Shown: positions 17,881 to 27,170 of the stretch, piece by piece
Position numbering within the stretch: the first letter of the stretch is position 1
Layout of the letters: each line of letters begins with the position of its first letter
Source of the DNA: Pseudoalteromonas fuliginea
Lineage (GTDB): Bacteria > Pseudomonadota > Gammaproteobacteria > Enterobacterales > Alteromonadaceae
Length of the DNA: 51,126 nucleotides
NCBI RefSeq assembly: GCF_000690055.1
Contig: NZ_JJNZ01000047.1
Location: 1-51,126 of the forward strand
Direction: 5' to 3'
Program-made: the position numbers and the translations under genes
The notes under the pieces: generated by a model
The model's input: the letters and a program-made list of their open reading frames with translations, nothing else
What the model was told of the DNA's origin: nothing
Databases searched by the model: none

Positions 17881-19343
17881 TATACCCAGCTTATTAACTG
17901 CGTATTTTGCACTAGATCTCGGGGTAGTGAATTTTTGATCTTATTTTTTTGCCATTTCCCGAGCCCAATAGGGCAACCACACAGTGTTAATACTACTTCA
18001 CCTATTGTCTGAGTTGCTTCCGTTAAGCGTATATCTTTACCTTGAAAATAATCATTTGCTTGCTCGTTATTTAACGCGTAAATATTAGTTTTACACTCAT
18101 TGCCAAATACGGTTGCAAACTCGTGCGTTAGCCTTACGCCATTTTTATGAATAATGCCAATTTGAATACCTAAGCGTGCGTACTTAATTTTATTTTGCAG
18201 GGCTTCAAACCCTTGTGGAAATAACCACAGCTCTTTGTCGCGCTGCATTAAGTTGCCAGGAAGATTAGTTAATTCAAAGTGCTTTTTAAGCGACTGCATA
18301 AACGCGGCACTTTGCTTTTTATTAAACTCGTTAAACGGAAACGCGCCTTTTTTAACAGTTTGATTTGGATTATTACAACTTGTTTGCTTTTTAAATTTTG
18401 CAATAAAAAAGCCTTCGCTATCGAATGTTTGCGGCCAAACATGCAAATAGCCCTCATTAGTTGTGGCTTCGCTTGCACCTTCAAATAAATCACTTAGGGA
18501 TTGTGGCTCTATATAGTCGCCAAATTCACTGAGTAAATAATCGCATACTTGCTGGTTTTCGAGCGGAGTAAGTGTACAGGTTGAATACACTAACGTGCCA
18601 CCTGGCTTTAATGCGTAAAATGCGCTTTTAATTAAGTCTTTTTGTACTTGGGCTATTTGTATGTTTGATTCTATTGACCAATTTTTTAGTGCGTCGGCGT
18701 CTTTACGCACAGTACCTTCGCCAGAGCATGGCGCGTCTAGCAATATGCTATCAAAGCATTCAAACATGTAGTTGCCAAATATAACGCCATCAAAGTGCGA
18801 GAGCGCACAGTTACCAACCCCCATGCGTTTTAAGGTGGCGCTAAGTACCTTTAAACGAGATGACGAAAGCTCATTTGCAACAAGCACGCCTTGGTTATCC
18901 ATAAGTGCTGCAAGTTGTGATGTTTTAGAACCCGGTGCTGATGCCATATCAAGCACGGTGTTATTTTGCGAGTTAGCGAGTTTAATACTTTGTTTTAAGG
19001 CAATAGGCGGCAGCATTGAACTTGCTTCTTGTACGTACATCGCACCGCTTAGATGTAAGTCAGTATTACCAAGAGCGAGGTTTTGCTCTTCATCGCTTGG
19101 GCGTTCTAACCAAAAGCCTTCACTGCACCAAGGGATGGGGGTTAGCAGCCAATTTTTTTCAGTTGCACGTTCTACAAATTCTTCAATGCTAATTTTTAAT
19201 GTATTAACGCGGATAGATTTTCTGAGTGGCCTGCGACACGCATTTAAAAAGTCATCTAAGTTTAGATGCGCTGGTAAATAGGTTTTTACGTCATCAATAA
19301 AGTGCTCAGGAATAAAAGTGTTGGCGTTCACGCGTTGGCTCAT
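17880..19343 (-). CDS. rsmF: 16S rRNA (cytosine-1407-C5) methyltransferase
   Basis: Methylates C1407 of 16S rRNA using S-adenosylmethionine. About 487 residues from ATG at 19343; this start ([15 protein letters not shown]) is chosen over an in-frame one at 19385 because it matches the E. coli RsmF N-terminus, and the extra 14 residues look like leader sequence. Motifs: [19 protein letters not shown] (NOL1/NOP2 N-terminal region), [14 protein letters not shown] (SAM site), [13 protein letters not shown] and [12 protein letters not shown], the last two holding the catalytic cysteines. A C-terminal PUA-like domain follows. It is a single gene facing away from the prp regulator. Confidence 0.93.
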   Translation of the reverse strand: MSQRVNANTFIPEHFIDDVKTYLPAHLNLDDFLNACRRPLRKSIRVNTLKISIEEFVERATEKNWLLTPIPWCSEGFWLERPSDEEQNLALGNTDLHLSGAMYVQEASSMLPPIALKQSIKLANSQNNTVLDMASAPGSKTSQLAALMDNQGVLVANELSSSRLKVLSATLKRMGVGNCALSHFDGVIFGNYMFECFDSILLDAPCSGEGTVRKDADALKNWSIESNIQIAQVQKDLIKSAFYALKPGGTLVYSTCTLTPLENQQVCDYLLSEFGDYIEPQSLSDLFEGASEATTNEGYLHVWPQTFDSEGFFIAKFKKQTSCNNPNQTVKKGAFPFNEFNKKQSAAFMQSLKKHFELTNLPGNLMQRDKELWLFPQGFEALQNKIKYARLGIQIGIIHKNGVRLTHEFATVFGNECKTNIYALNNEQANDYFQGKDIRLTEATQTIGEVVLTLCGCPIGLGKWQKNKIKNSLPRDLVQNTQLISWV

Positions 19344-19423
19344 ACTATAAAAATAAAGCGCGATAATAGCATTTATATAATGCATTTTCAGCGCTTAAAG
19401 ACGTAACATCTGATTTATTGCCC

Positions 19424-19431
19424 TGTCGACA
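19424..19431. promoter_or_regulatory. Candidate GntR operator 1 (TGTCGACA)
   Basis: A perfect 8-bp palindrome, identical to the cores at 19486 and 19573, in the gap between rsmF and the GntR gene. It is the furthest from the gntR promoter. Confidence 0.5.
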
Positions 19432-19485
19432 CTTCATTGTTTTAGTCCATTTTAAAACCATTTTTATGCGACTTTAGGTTAATAG

Positions 19486-19493
19486 TGTCGACA
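19486..19493. promoter_or_regulatory. Candidate GntR operator 2 (TGTCGACA)
   Basis: Second copy of the palindrome, in AGTGTCGACAATGG. It lies about 40 bp upstream of the gntR -35 box. Confidence 0.55.
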
Positions 19494-19531
19494 ATGGGCG
19501 TGTTTTTTAGCCATTTTGATAGGTTTAAGGG

Positions 19532-19560
19532 TTGACATGATTTTTTAATAAGCTCATAGT
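19532..19560 (+). promoter_or_regulatory. Promoter of the gntR-prp unit
   Basis: TTGACA (perfect) at 19532-19537 and CATAGT at 19555-19560 are 17 bp apart. The start point would be near 19567, so the operator at 19571-19582 overlaps the first transcribed bases. That fits repression of the promoter by its own GntR product. Confidence 0.7.
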
Positions 19561-19570
19561 AACCACACTA

Positions 19571-19582
19571 ATTGTCGACAAT
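19571..19582. promoter_or_regulatory. Candidate GntR operator 3 (ATTGTCGACAAT)
   Basis: The best of the three sites, a perfect 12-bp palindrome placed at the predicted start of transcription. Short palindromes of this type are typical targets of FadR-branch GntR repressors. Confidence 0.7.
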
Positions 19583-19657
19583 CTAAAAAATAACTTATGA
19601 CACACACTTTTAAACGAAGCGCCTATAACTACCGCATCAGATCAAGTATTTGTAGAT

Positions 19658-20287
19658 ATGCGCCGTGAGATTGTTGAAGGCAGTATAGTCCAAGGCAGTA
19701 AAATATCAGAGCCTGAACTTGCAAAGCGTTATGGTGTAAGCCGTGCAACGCTTAGAGAGGCGTTAAATCGCTTAGAGAGTTGCTACCTTGTTGAGCGTAA
19801 AGCTAACGTAGGTTGCCGAGTAGTTGCCCTTACCGCTGAGCGTTTGATTGAAGTTTATCAAGTTCGCAGCTCACTTGAAGGCTTGGCATGTAGGCTGGCT
19901 GCCGACAATATGGAACCCGAAGAGATAAAAGGCTTAAAGCAATTACTTAATCAGCACTTGCAAACACAACGTGTTAAAGAGGGCGAGTCTTACTATCAAG
20001 AAGCCGGCGATTTAGATTTTCATTACCGTATTATTCAAGGCAGTAAAAACGCGCATTTAATTCATTTACTGTGTAATGAGCTCTATCAATTAATACGCAT
20101 GTACCGTGTACAAATGGGCATGGTGGGGCCGCGTGTATCAAAAGCGTTTGATGAGCATTTAGCTATTATTAACGCGATTGAAAACCACGACGGCGAACTG
20201 GCCGAAATGCTTATGAAGCGCCACATAAGCGCATCGCAAGCAAATATTCAAACCAAATTCGACTTATTAGCTAAGCAAAAAGCATAA
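19658..20287 (+). CDS. GntR-family regulator of the prp genes, start probably frameshifted
   Basis: A transcription factor with an N-terminal winged helix (SEPELAKRYGVSRATLREALNRL) and a C-terminal FCD ligand domain (about residues 70-200), so of the FadR branch. From its place it should sense a propionate intermediate and control prpBC-acnD-prpF. The first usable ATG (19658) gives 209 residues but cuts into the first DNA-binding helix. In-frame coding-like sequence extends upstream (NEAPITTASDQVFVD), with no standard start codon. An ATG at 19597 would open this frame if one T were missing from the T4 run at 19608-19611. This may be a real mutation, a sequencing error or a non-standard start. 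Confidence 0.85.
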   Translation: MRREIVEGSIVQGSKISEPELAKRYGVSRATLREALNRLESCYLVERKANVGCRVVALTAERLIEVYQVRSSLEGLACRLAADNMEPEEIKGLKQLLNQHLQTQRVKEGESYYQEAGDLDFHYRIIQGSKNAHLIHLLCNELYQLIRMYRVQMGMVGPRVSKAFDEHLAIINAIENHDGELAEMLMKRHISASQANIQTKFDLLAKQKA

Positions 20288-20384
20288 GCTGCTAAAAGCT
20301 AGCAAGAGCAGTTAAACAGTCATAATTACAGATTAAAACTATAAGTTACTCCACGTAGCAACCGTTCAAAGTGAGGAGAAAGTA

Positions 20385-21263
20385 ATGTCAGCAGGATTAA
20401 AATTTAAACACGCTATTGCCAATAACCGCCCGTTACAAGTGGTAGGTACTATTAACGCCTACACAGCGATGATGGCTGAAAAAATGGGTCACCAAGCTAT
20501 TTACCTCTCAGGTGCCGGTGTTGCAAACGCCTCGTTTGGTATGCCAGATTTAGGTATGACAAGCCTTGATAACGTGCTTGAAGATATTCGTCGTATTACA
20601 GGTGCTAGCGACTTACCACTACTTGTTGATGCCGATACCGGTTGGGGTGGGGCATTTAATATTGCGCGCACAGTAAAAGAAATGACTAAAGCCGGTGCGG
20701 CGGGTTTTCATATTGAAGACCAAGTAGCGCAAAAGCGCTGTGGTCATCGTCCCAATAAAGAAATTGTAAGCCAAGGTGAAATGGTTGACCGCATTAAAGC
20801 GGCGGTTGATGCAAAAACCGATAGCGATTTTTATATTATGGCGCGTACCGATGCATTTCAAAAAGAAGGTTTAAACGCCGCGATAGACCGTGCAGCTGCT
20901 TGTGTTGAAGCCGGTGCTGACGCTATTTTTGCAGAAGCCGTACACGACCTTGCTGATTACCAAGCGTTTGCAAAAGCGATTAACGTTCCAATTTTGGCAA
21001 ACATTACTGAGTTTGGCCAAACACCTATTTACACAAAAGAGCAGTTAAGTGATGTAGGTGTTGAAATGGTGCTTTACCCACTAAGTGCATTTAGAGCCAT
21101 GAACAAAGCAGCACTAAACGTGTATTCAGCAATTTTAAATGAAGGTTCGCAACAAAGCCAAATTGAAAATATGCAAACGCGTTCTGAGCTTTACGACTTT
21201 TTAGATTACCACACGTACGAGAACACACTCGACACACTTTTTTCATCAAAATCTGACAAATAA
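20385..21263 (+). CDS. prpB: 2-methylisocitrate lyase
   Basis: Splits 2-methylisocitrate into pyruvate and succinate, the last step of the methylcitrate cycle. The 292 residues have DADTGWGG (metal aspartates near 82-84), KRCGH at 117-121 with catalytic Cys119, and the family length. It is told apart from isocitrate lyase by its short length and by its neighbours prpC and acnD. AGGAGAAAG gives a strong ribosome-binding site 97 bp or so after the regulator gene, and prpC follows after 42 bp. Confidence 0.96.
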   Translation: MSAGLKFKHAIANNRPLQVVGTINAYTAMMAEKMGHQAIYLSGAGVANASFGMPDLGMTSLDNVLEDIRRITGASDLPLLVDADTGWGGAFNIARTVKEMTKAGAAGFHIEDQVAQKRCGHRPNKEIVSQGEMVDRIKAAVDAKTDSDFYIMARTDAFQKEGLNAAIDRAAACVEAGADAIFAEAVHDLADYQAFAKAINVPILANITEFGQTPIYTKEQLSDVGVEMVLYPLSAFRAMNKAALNVYSAILNEGSQQSQIENMQTRSELYDFLDYHTYENTLDTLFSSKSDK

Positions 21264-21305
21264 TAATTATTAAAATCACACACAAATTTAAGATAGGAGA
21301 AAATC

Positions 21306-22430
21306 ATGGTAGATAAAGCATTAGGCGGCGCGGGTTTACGCGGACAAGTGGCTGGTCAAACAGCATTGTGTACTGTTGGACAAAGTGGTTCTGGTTTAAC
21401 GTATTGTGGTTATGATATTAGTGAACTTGCCGAAAAAGCGCAGTTTGAAGAAGTGTCTTTTTTACTTTCACGTGGTGAGTTACCAACCACAAGCGAATTG
21501 GCAGAATATAAAGCAAAACTAAAAAGTTTACGCGGCTTACCTGATGCGCTTAAAACCGTGCTTGAAAATATTCCTAATGACGCGCACCCAATGGATGTAA
21601 TGCGCACGGGTTGCTCAATGTTGGGTAACCTTGAAATGGAGCTTGATTTTAGCCAAGCTAATGATGCAATCGACCGTATGGTTGCTGTGTTCCCAAGTAT
21701 TATTTGTTACTGGTACCGCTTTACACACGATGGCGTACGCATTGAAACACAAACAGATGACGACTCTGTTGGCGCACATTTTTTAACACTGTTACATGAC
21801 AAAGCACCCAGTGAATTGTTTGCACAGGTAATGAATGTATCACTAATTTTGTACGCAGAGCACGAGTTTAACGCCTCTACCTTTACAGGGCGTGTGTGTG
21901 CATCAACGCTTTCTGATATTCATTCTTGCGTAACTGGTGCGATTGGTACGCTGCGTGGTCCATTACATGGTGGTGCTAACGAAGCGGCAATGGATATGAC
22001 TCAAGGTTTTACAAGCGCTGAACATGCTGAGAAAGAAATTATGGGCATGCTTGAACGTAAAGACAAAATAATGGGCTTTGGTCACGCGATTTATCGCGAA
22101 TCGGATCCGCGTAACGTAATTATTAAAAAGTGGTCTGAAAAACTAGCAGCAGAGGTAGGCGATACCGTGCTTTACCCTGTGTCTGTTCGTTGTGAAGAGA
22201 TTATGTGGCGCGAGAAAAAACTGTTTTGTAATGCTGATTTTTTCCATGCATCTGCTTATCACTTTATGGATATTCCAACTAAATTATTTACGCCAATATT
22301 TGTAATGAGCCGTGTTACTGGTTGGACTGCCCATGTAAAAGAGCAACGTGCTAACAACCGTATTATTCGCCCAAGTGCCGATTACACAGGGCCCGATGCA
22401 CGTAGTTACACACCAATAGAGTCACGTTAA
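21306..22430 (+). CDS. prpC: 2-methylcitrate synthase
   Basis: Condenses propionyl-CoA with oxaloacetate to 2-methylcitrate. The 374 residues belong to the short, type II-like citrate synthase group, with GPLHGGANEAAMDM and GFGHAIYRESDPR carrying the catalytic histidines. Context with prpB and acnD separates it from housekeeping citrate synthase. AGGAGAAAAT precedes the ATG. A strong intrinsic terminator follows 7 bp after the stop. Confidence 0.95.
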   Translation: MVDKALGGAGLRGQVAGQTALCTVGQSGSGLTYCGYDISELAEKAQFEEVSFLLSRGELPTTSELAEYKAKLKSLRGLPDALKTVLENIPNDAHPMDVMRTGCSMLGNLEMELDFSQANDAIDRMVAVFPSIICYWYRFTHDGVRIETQTDDDSVGAHFLTLLHDKAPSELFAQVMNVSLILYAEHEFNASTFTGRVCASTLSDIHSCVTGAIGTLRGPLHGGANEAAMDMTQGFTSAEHAEKEIMGMLERKDKIMGFGHAIYRESDPRNVIIKKWSEKLAAEVGDTVLYPVSVRCEEIMWREKKLFCNADFFHASAYHFMDIPTKLFTPIFVMSRVTGWTAHVKEQRANNRIIRPSADYTGPDARSYTPIESR

Positions 22431-22437
22431 AAAATGG

Positions 22438-22463
22438 GTGAGCACGCATGTGCTCACTTTTTT
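22438..22463 (+). terminator. Intrinsic terminator between prpC and acnD
   Basis: GTGAGCAC-gcat-GTGCTCAC is a perfect 8-bp GC-rich stem with a tight tetraloop and six T after it, a textbook Rho-independent terminator. It lies inside what would otherwise be one operon, so acnD-prpF must be reached by read-through or by a promoter in 22464-22555. Confidence 0.88.
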
Positions 22464-22555
22464 ATTGCACATAGCCACTAGCGAGCAGTTTTTCTCAACT
22501 TTTCATTAAACACGCTAGCTGTGAGCAAACACCGTCATCAATTAGCGAATTTATT

Positions 22556-25165
22556 ATGACCATAATTAATAATACCCAATACCGTAAACCTCTACCGGGC
22601 TCAAATGTCGACTATTACGATACGCAAGAAGCCGTAGATGCAATTAAGCCAGGTGCATACGCCACACTACCTTATACATCGCGTGTATTTGCCGAAAACC
22701 TAGTACGCCGATGCGACCCTGCCATGTTAACCGATGCACTTAATCAGCTGATTGAGCGCAAACAAGATTTAGATTTTCCGTGGTATCCGGCGCGTGTAGT
22801 GTGCCACGATATTTTAGGCCAAACAGCACTTGTTGATTTAGCTGGGCTTCGTGATGCAATTGCAGCAAAAGGCGGCGATCCGGCTAAAGTGAATCCGGTA
22901 GTACCTACGCAGTTAATAGTGGATCATTCACTAGCGGTAGAGCATGCCGGTTTTGATCCTGACGCATTTGAAAAAAACCGCGCTATTGAAGACAGACGAA
23001 ATGATGACCGTTTTCATTTTATAAACTGGACTAAAACTGCGTTTAAAAATATTGACGTTATTCCACCGGGTAACGGCATTATGCATCAAATTAATCTTGA
23101 AAAAATGTCGCCGGTTATTCAAAACCGAGATGGCATTGCATTTCCAGATACACTAGTAGGTACCGACAGCCACACGCCTCATGTTGATGCGCTGGGTGTT
23201 ATTGCGGTGGGTGTAGGCGGGCTTGAAGCTGAAAGCGTAATGCTGGGCCGCGCTTCTTATATTCGCTTACCTGATATTGTTGGTGTTGAGCTAACAGGTA
23301 AGCGCCAACCAGGTATTACCGCTACCGATATTGTGTTGGCCATTACTGAATTTTTACGTGAGCAACGTGTTGTTTCTACTTATTTAGAGTTTTACGGTGA
23401 AGGTGCCGACGCGCTTACACTTGGCGACAGAGCAACCATTTCGAACATGACGCCTGAATTTGGCGCAACTGCAGCCATGTTTTATATTGATGATAAAACA
23501 ATAGATTACTTGCGTTTAACAGGTCGCGAAGAAGAACAAATTGCCCTTGTAGAAAACTACGCAAAAACAGCAGGCCTTTGGAGCGATAGCTTAAAAACCG
23601 CAAAATATGAGCGTGTGCTTACGTTTGATTTATCAAGCGTGGGGCGCAATATTGCAGGTCCATCTAATCCACACCGCCGAGTATCAACAAGCGATTTAGC
23701 TAAAGAAGGTATTTCGGGTATTGTTGAAAATGAAGAGGGCTTAATGCCAGACGGCGCGTGTATTATTGCTGCTATTACTAGCTGTACTAATACGAGTAAT
23801 CCACGCAATGTAATAGCTGCAGCACTCCTTGCCCGTAACGCAAATGCTAAGGGTTTAATGCGCAAACCTTGGGTTAAAACTTCATTAGCACCGGGCTCAA
23901 AAGCAGTGCAATCATACCTTGAAGATGCAAACTTACTAACAGAGCTTGAGCAACTTGGCTTTGGCATTGTTGGTTTTGCGTGTACTACCTGTAATGGTAT
24001 GAGCGGGGCGCTTGACCCTGTTATTCAAAAAGAAGTGATCGATCGCGATTTATACACTACCGCGGTGCTTTCGGGTAATCGCAACTTTGATGGGCGTATT
24101 CACCCTTATGCTAAGCAAGCATTTTTAGCGTCACCTCCTTTGGTTGTTGCGTACGCCATTGCTGGTACTATTCGCTTTGATATTGAAAAAGGAATACTTG
24201 GGCAAGATCAACAAGGTAACGATATTACACTTAAAGATTTATGGCCATCTGACGAAGAGATTGATGCAGTTATTAAGCAAAGCGTTAAGCCTGAGCAATT
24301 TAGAAAAGTATACGAGCCAATGTTTAATTTAACCGTAGATTACGGTGAAGATAACGACCCACTTTACGATTGGCGCCCAGAAAGCACCTACATTCGTCGC
24401 CCTCCTTATTGGGAAGGTGCACTTGCGGGTGAGCGCACAATGACCGGTATGCGTGCGCTTGCAGTTCTTGGCGATAACATTACAACGGATCATTTATCGC
24501 CATCAAACGCAATTATGGCAAGCAGCGCTGCTGGCGAATACCTGACCAAAATGAACGTCCCAGAGGAAGACTATAACTCGTACGCAACGCACCGGGGCGA
24601 TCATTTAACAGCGCAGCGTGCAACCTTTGCCAATCCAAAGCTGCTAAACGAAATGGTACTTGACGAAAACGGCGACGTTAAACAAGGTTCTTACGCACGC
24701 TTAGAGCCACAAGGTACTAATACCCGTATGTGGGAAGCAATCGAAGCTTACATGGAGCGTAAACAACCGCTTATTATCGTAGCCGGTGCCGATTACGGTC
24801 AAGGTTCATCGCGCGATTGGGCTGCAAAAGGCGTAAGACTTGCAGGCGTTGAAGTAATAGCAGCTGAGGGCTTTGAGCGTATTCACCGTACTAACTTAAT
24901 TGGTATGGGGGTTTTACCGCTTGAGTTTAAAGCAGGCACAACGCGTAAAACTCTAAAGCTGGATGGCAGTGAAACGTACAATGTAACGGGTGATTTAAAA
25001 CCAGGCGCCACCGTTAATTTAAGCATTACCCGTAAAGACAGTGAAGTGCTTACTGTGCCTATGAAGTGCCGTATCGACACCCAAGAAGAGCTTTCTATTT
25101 ACGCAGCTGGTGGTGTATTACAGCGCTTTGCTCAAGACTTTTTAGAAGCAACACAATCTGCATAA
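22556..25165 (+). CDS. acnD: Fe/S-dependent 2-methylcitrate dehydratase AcnD
   Basis: Aconitase-like enzyme that dehydrates 2-methylcitrate to 2-methyl-trans-aconitate; with PrpF it replaces PrpD. The 869 residues show the aconitase features: VGTDSHTPHVDALG, SCTNTSNP and FACTTCNGMSG, which give the three [4Fe-4S] cysteines, and the swivel-domain GADYGQGSSRDWAA. Neighbouring prpF identifies it as AcnD rather than AcnA. The start MTIINNTQYRKPLPGS fits the family. prpF follows after 11 bp. Confidence 0.95.
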   Translation: MTIINNTQYRKPLPGSNVDYYDTQEAVDAIKPGAYATLPYTSRVFAENLVRRCDPAMLTDALNQLIERKQDLDFPWYPARVVCHDILGQTALVDLAGLRDAIAAKGGDPAKVNPVVPTQLIVDHSLAVEHAGFDPDAFEKNRAIEDRRNDDRFHFINWTKTAFKNIDVIPPGNGIMHQINLEKMSPVIQNRDGIAFPDTLVGTDSHTPHVDALGVIAVGVGGLEAESVMLGRASYIRLPDIVGVELTGKRQPGITATDIVLAITEFLREQRVVSTYLEFYGEGADALTLGDRATISNMTPEFGATAAMFYIDDKTIDYLRLTGREEEQIALVENYAKTAGLWSDSLKTAKYERVLTFDLSSVGRNIAGPSNPHRRVSTSDLAKEGISGIVENEEGLMPDGACIIAAITSCTNTSNPRNVIAAALLARNANAKGLMRKPWVKTSLAPGSKAVQSYLEDANLLTELEQLGFGIVGFACTTCNGMSGALDPVIQKEVIDRDLYTTAVLSGNRNFDGRIHPYAKQAFLASPPLVVAYAIAGTIRFDIEKGILGQDQQGNDITLKDLWPSDEEIDAVIKQSVKPEQFRKVYEPMFNLTVDYGEDNDPLYDWRPESTYIRRPPYWEGALAGERTMTGMRALAVLGDNITTDHLSPSNAIMASSAAGEYLTKMNVPEEDYNSYATHRGDHLTAQRATFANPKLLNEMVLDENGDVKQGSYARLEPQGTNTRMWEAIEAYMERKQPLIIVAGADYGQGSSRDWAAKGVRLAGVEVIAAEGFERIHRTNLIGMGVLPLEFKAGTTRKTLKLDGSETYNVTGDLKPGATVNLSITRKDSEVLTVPMKCRIDTQEELSIYAAGGVLQRFAQDFLEATQSA

Positions 25166-25176
25166 GGGCAAGCATT

Positions 25177-26343
25177 ATGTTTAAACCGCAAATTAAAGTG
25201 CCTGCAACCTATATGCGTGGCGGCACCAGTAAAGGTGTATTTTTTAATTTAACTGATTTGCCAAAGCCTGCTCAAGTAGCAGGCGAGGCGCGCGATAATT
25301 TATTACTGCGTGTTATTGGCAGCCCCGATCCGTATGCTAAGCAAACGGATGGCATGGGCGGTGCTACATCAAGTACCAGTAAAACCGTCATTTTAAGTAA
25401 AAGTGAGCAAGCCGAACACGATGTTGATTACTTGTTTGGTCAAGTGGCTATAGATAAACCTTTTGTAGATTGGAGTGGTAACTGTGGCAACTTAACGTCA
25501 GCAGTCGGTGCTTTTGCCATTAGTAATGGTTTAGTCGATAGAAGCAGAGTACCTAATAACGGTGTTGCTATCGTGCGGGTGTGGCAGGCTAATATTAAAA
25601 AAAGCATATTAGTGCATGTCCCTATGACAAATGGCGAAGTGCAAGAAATCGGTGACTTTGAACTCGATGGTGTTACTTTTGCTTCAGCTGAAGTAAAACT
25701 TGAATTTATGGACCCCGCTGATGGCGATGGCGCGTTATTTCCAACAGGTAACGTAGTTGATGACTTAGAGGTTCCAGGTGTTGGTACTTTAAAAGCAACC
25801 ATGATAAATGCAGGTATTCCTACTGTATTTATTAAAGCCACTGATATTGGTTATACCGGCACAGAGCTGCAAGACGATATAAATAACGATGTTGCAGCGC
25901 TTGAAAAGCTTGAAACCATTCGTGCTTATGGCGCTGTTAAAATGGGCTTAATCACTAACATTAGTGAAGCGCAAGTTCGCCAACATACGCCAAAGGTTGC
26001 GTTTGTTGCATCACCTTTAGATTACAAAGCGTCTAGCGGAAAGCTTATTGAAGCTGCAAATATCAATTTATTAGTGCGCGCTATGTCGATGGGTAAACTG
26101 CACCATGCCATGATGGGCACAGCGGCTGTTGCTATTGGCACGGCCGCAGCAATCGAAGGCACACTCGTAAATATAGCCGCTGGTGGCGGCGCATTGAGTG
26201 AAGTTAACTTTGGTCATCCGTCGGGCACGCTAAAAGTAGGTGCTGAAGCTAAAAATACTGCAGGTAATTGGCTAGTTACCAAAGCAAGTATGAGCCGCAG
26301 TGCACGAGTATTAATGGAAGGGGTTGTAAGGGTTCCTTATTAA
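25177..26343 (+). CDS. prpF: 2-methylaconitate cis-trans isomerase PrpF
   Basis: Isomerises the AcnD product so that it can be hydrated to 2-methylisocitrate. The 388 residues start MFKPQIKVPATYMRGGTSKG, the family N-terminus, at ATG 25177; the open frame begins earlier, inside acnD, but that part is not homologous. Also visible are DGMGGATSSTSKT, WSGNCGNLTSAVGAFA and a late GGGALSEVNFGHPSG, all conserved in the diaminopimelate epimerase-like fold. It is the last gene of the prp cluster; no clear terminator follows. Confidence 0.95.
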   Translation: MFKPQIKVPATYMRGGTSKGVFFNLTDLPKPAQVAGEARDNLLLRVIGSPDPYAKQTDGMGGATSSTSKTVILSKSEQAEHDVDYLFGQVAIDKPFVDWSGNCGNLTSAVGAFAISNGLVDRSRVPNNGVAIVRVWQANIKKSILVHVPMTNGEVQEIGDFELDGVTFASAEVKLEFMDPADGDGALFPTGNVVDDLEVPGVGTLKATMINAGIPTVFIKATDIGYTGTELQDDINNDVAALEKLETIRAYGAVKMGLITNISEAQVRQHTPKVAFVASPLDYKASSGKLIEAANINLLVRAMSMGKLHHAMMGTAAVAIGTAAAIEGTLVNIAAGGGALSEVNFGHPSGTLKVGAEAKNTAGNWLVTKASMSRSARVLMEGVVRVPY

Positions 26344-26437
26344 AATAAAGTCCCTCTTGTGATTATGCAGTGGGGTTTTCTATGTAGTAATTATTTCAAT
26401 ATCTGGGTCTATTTATCTTCGAGGTTGAATTTGCAGC

Positions 26438-26523
26438 TGTATGTTTGGTTTTTAGGCAAGGCAACGCCTATGGTGTTATTTACTATAAATAGGCGATAAC
26501 GCAGCATAGATGTCAAACATGCA
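26438..26523. repeat. Nested inverted repeats, possible interspersed element
   Basis: Outer arms TGTATGTTTG (26438-26447) and CAAACATGCA (26514-26523) match at 9 of 10 positions. Inner arms CGCCTAT (26465-26471) and ATAGGCG (26489-26495) are perfect. The whole can fold into one long imperfect hairpin. Confidence 0.5.
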
Positions 26524-26565
26524 TTGCCCTTGGGTTCGTGTTGGGGACTATTTGCTCGGTTATTA

Positions 26566-26587
26566 CTTAACCTTAACTCTGGTTAAG
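26566..26587. repeat. Short inverted repeat CTTAACC/GGTTAAG
   Basis: Perfect 7-bp arms at 26566-26572 and 26581-26587 with an 8-nt loop, downstream of the nested repeats and probably part of the same element. Confidence 0.4.
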
Positions 26588-27170
26588 AGACTTACTAACA
26601 TATTGAATCATGATGATATTAAACTTATTTTCTCTAGCCAGCTATTTTCAACGCAGTTAGCGAGCCCACTAGATTACAAACCTCGCATCGCGATTAAATT
26701 GCCTTAGGTAATAAAAAGAAAAACCAAATATATGGCTCAATGCTTAGCGATTGAAAAAATTTGAATGTTGTCATAGTCATATTTTTTTAGTTAATTTTCA
26801 TTCCAGTTCAGTAAAAAAACCGCTTTTTTCTTCGATTCATCGCATTTACTTGAAGAATAATATTAACAAACTAAATTAAATGTAATATTCAATTCACAAA
26901 ATGGATATACTATATTTTAGCGTCCTGAGTTTTTATGATTTTTAATTAGATTACTGAGGGTCATAAAGAAATAGTATGTAGATAAAATCAAAATACATTT
27001 AATAAAATGTATAAATATGTAGCAAAAATATATGGCTTAATGGTATTTTTAGAATTCTAGTAACAAAGGTTAGTATTGCGTGTTCGTTTATTATTTTTGT
27101 AAACTTGAACAATGCAAATTGTGACTAAACTAATTTCTGATACTCATTTCAAGCTATCAAGGAGAAATAA

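Larger units (their letters stand above)
26344..27170. other. 827-bp non-coding region before the envelope locus
   Basis: No convincing gene is present. The first half (to about 26710) holds nested inverted repeats and looks like a degenerate interspersed repeat; a 65-codon frame at 26510-26707 runs through it and is probably accidental. The second half is very AT-rich and includes ATACATTT-aata-AAATGTAT (26993-27012), an 8-bp stem that could be an operator. The promoter of the 27171 gene must lie here, but no clear -35/-10 pair stands out. Confidence 0.65.

Noticed and set aside
19597..19668. 23-codon leader peptide before the GntR gene
   Set aside because: Possible in principle since its stop overlaps ATG 19658, but a one-base shift gives a family-like N-terminus, which is the simpler explanation.
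26510..26707. 65-codon frame in the gap after prpF
   Set aside because: It begins inside the nested inverted repeats, has no ribosome-binding site and probably reflects repeat DNA rather than a gene.
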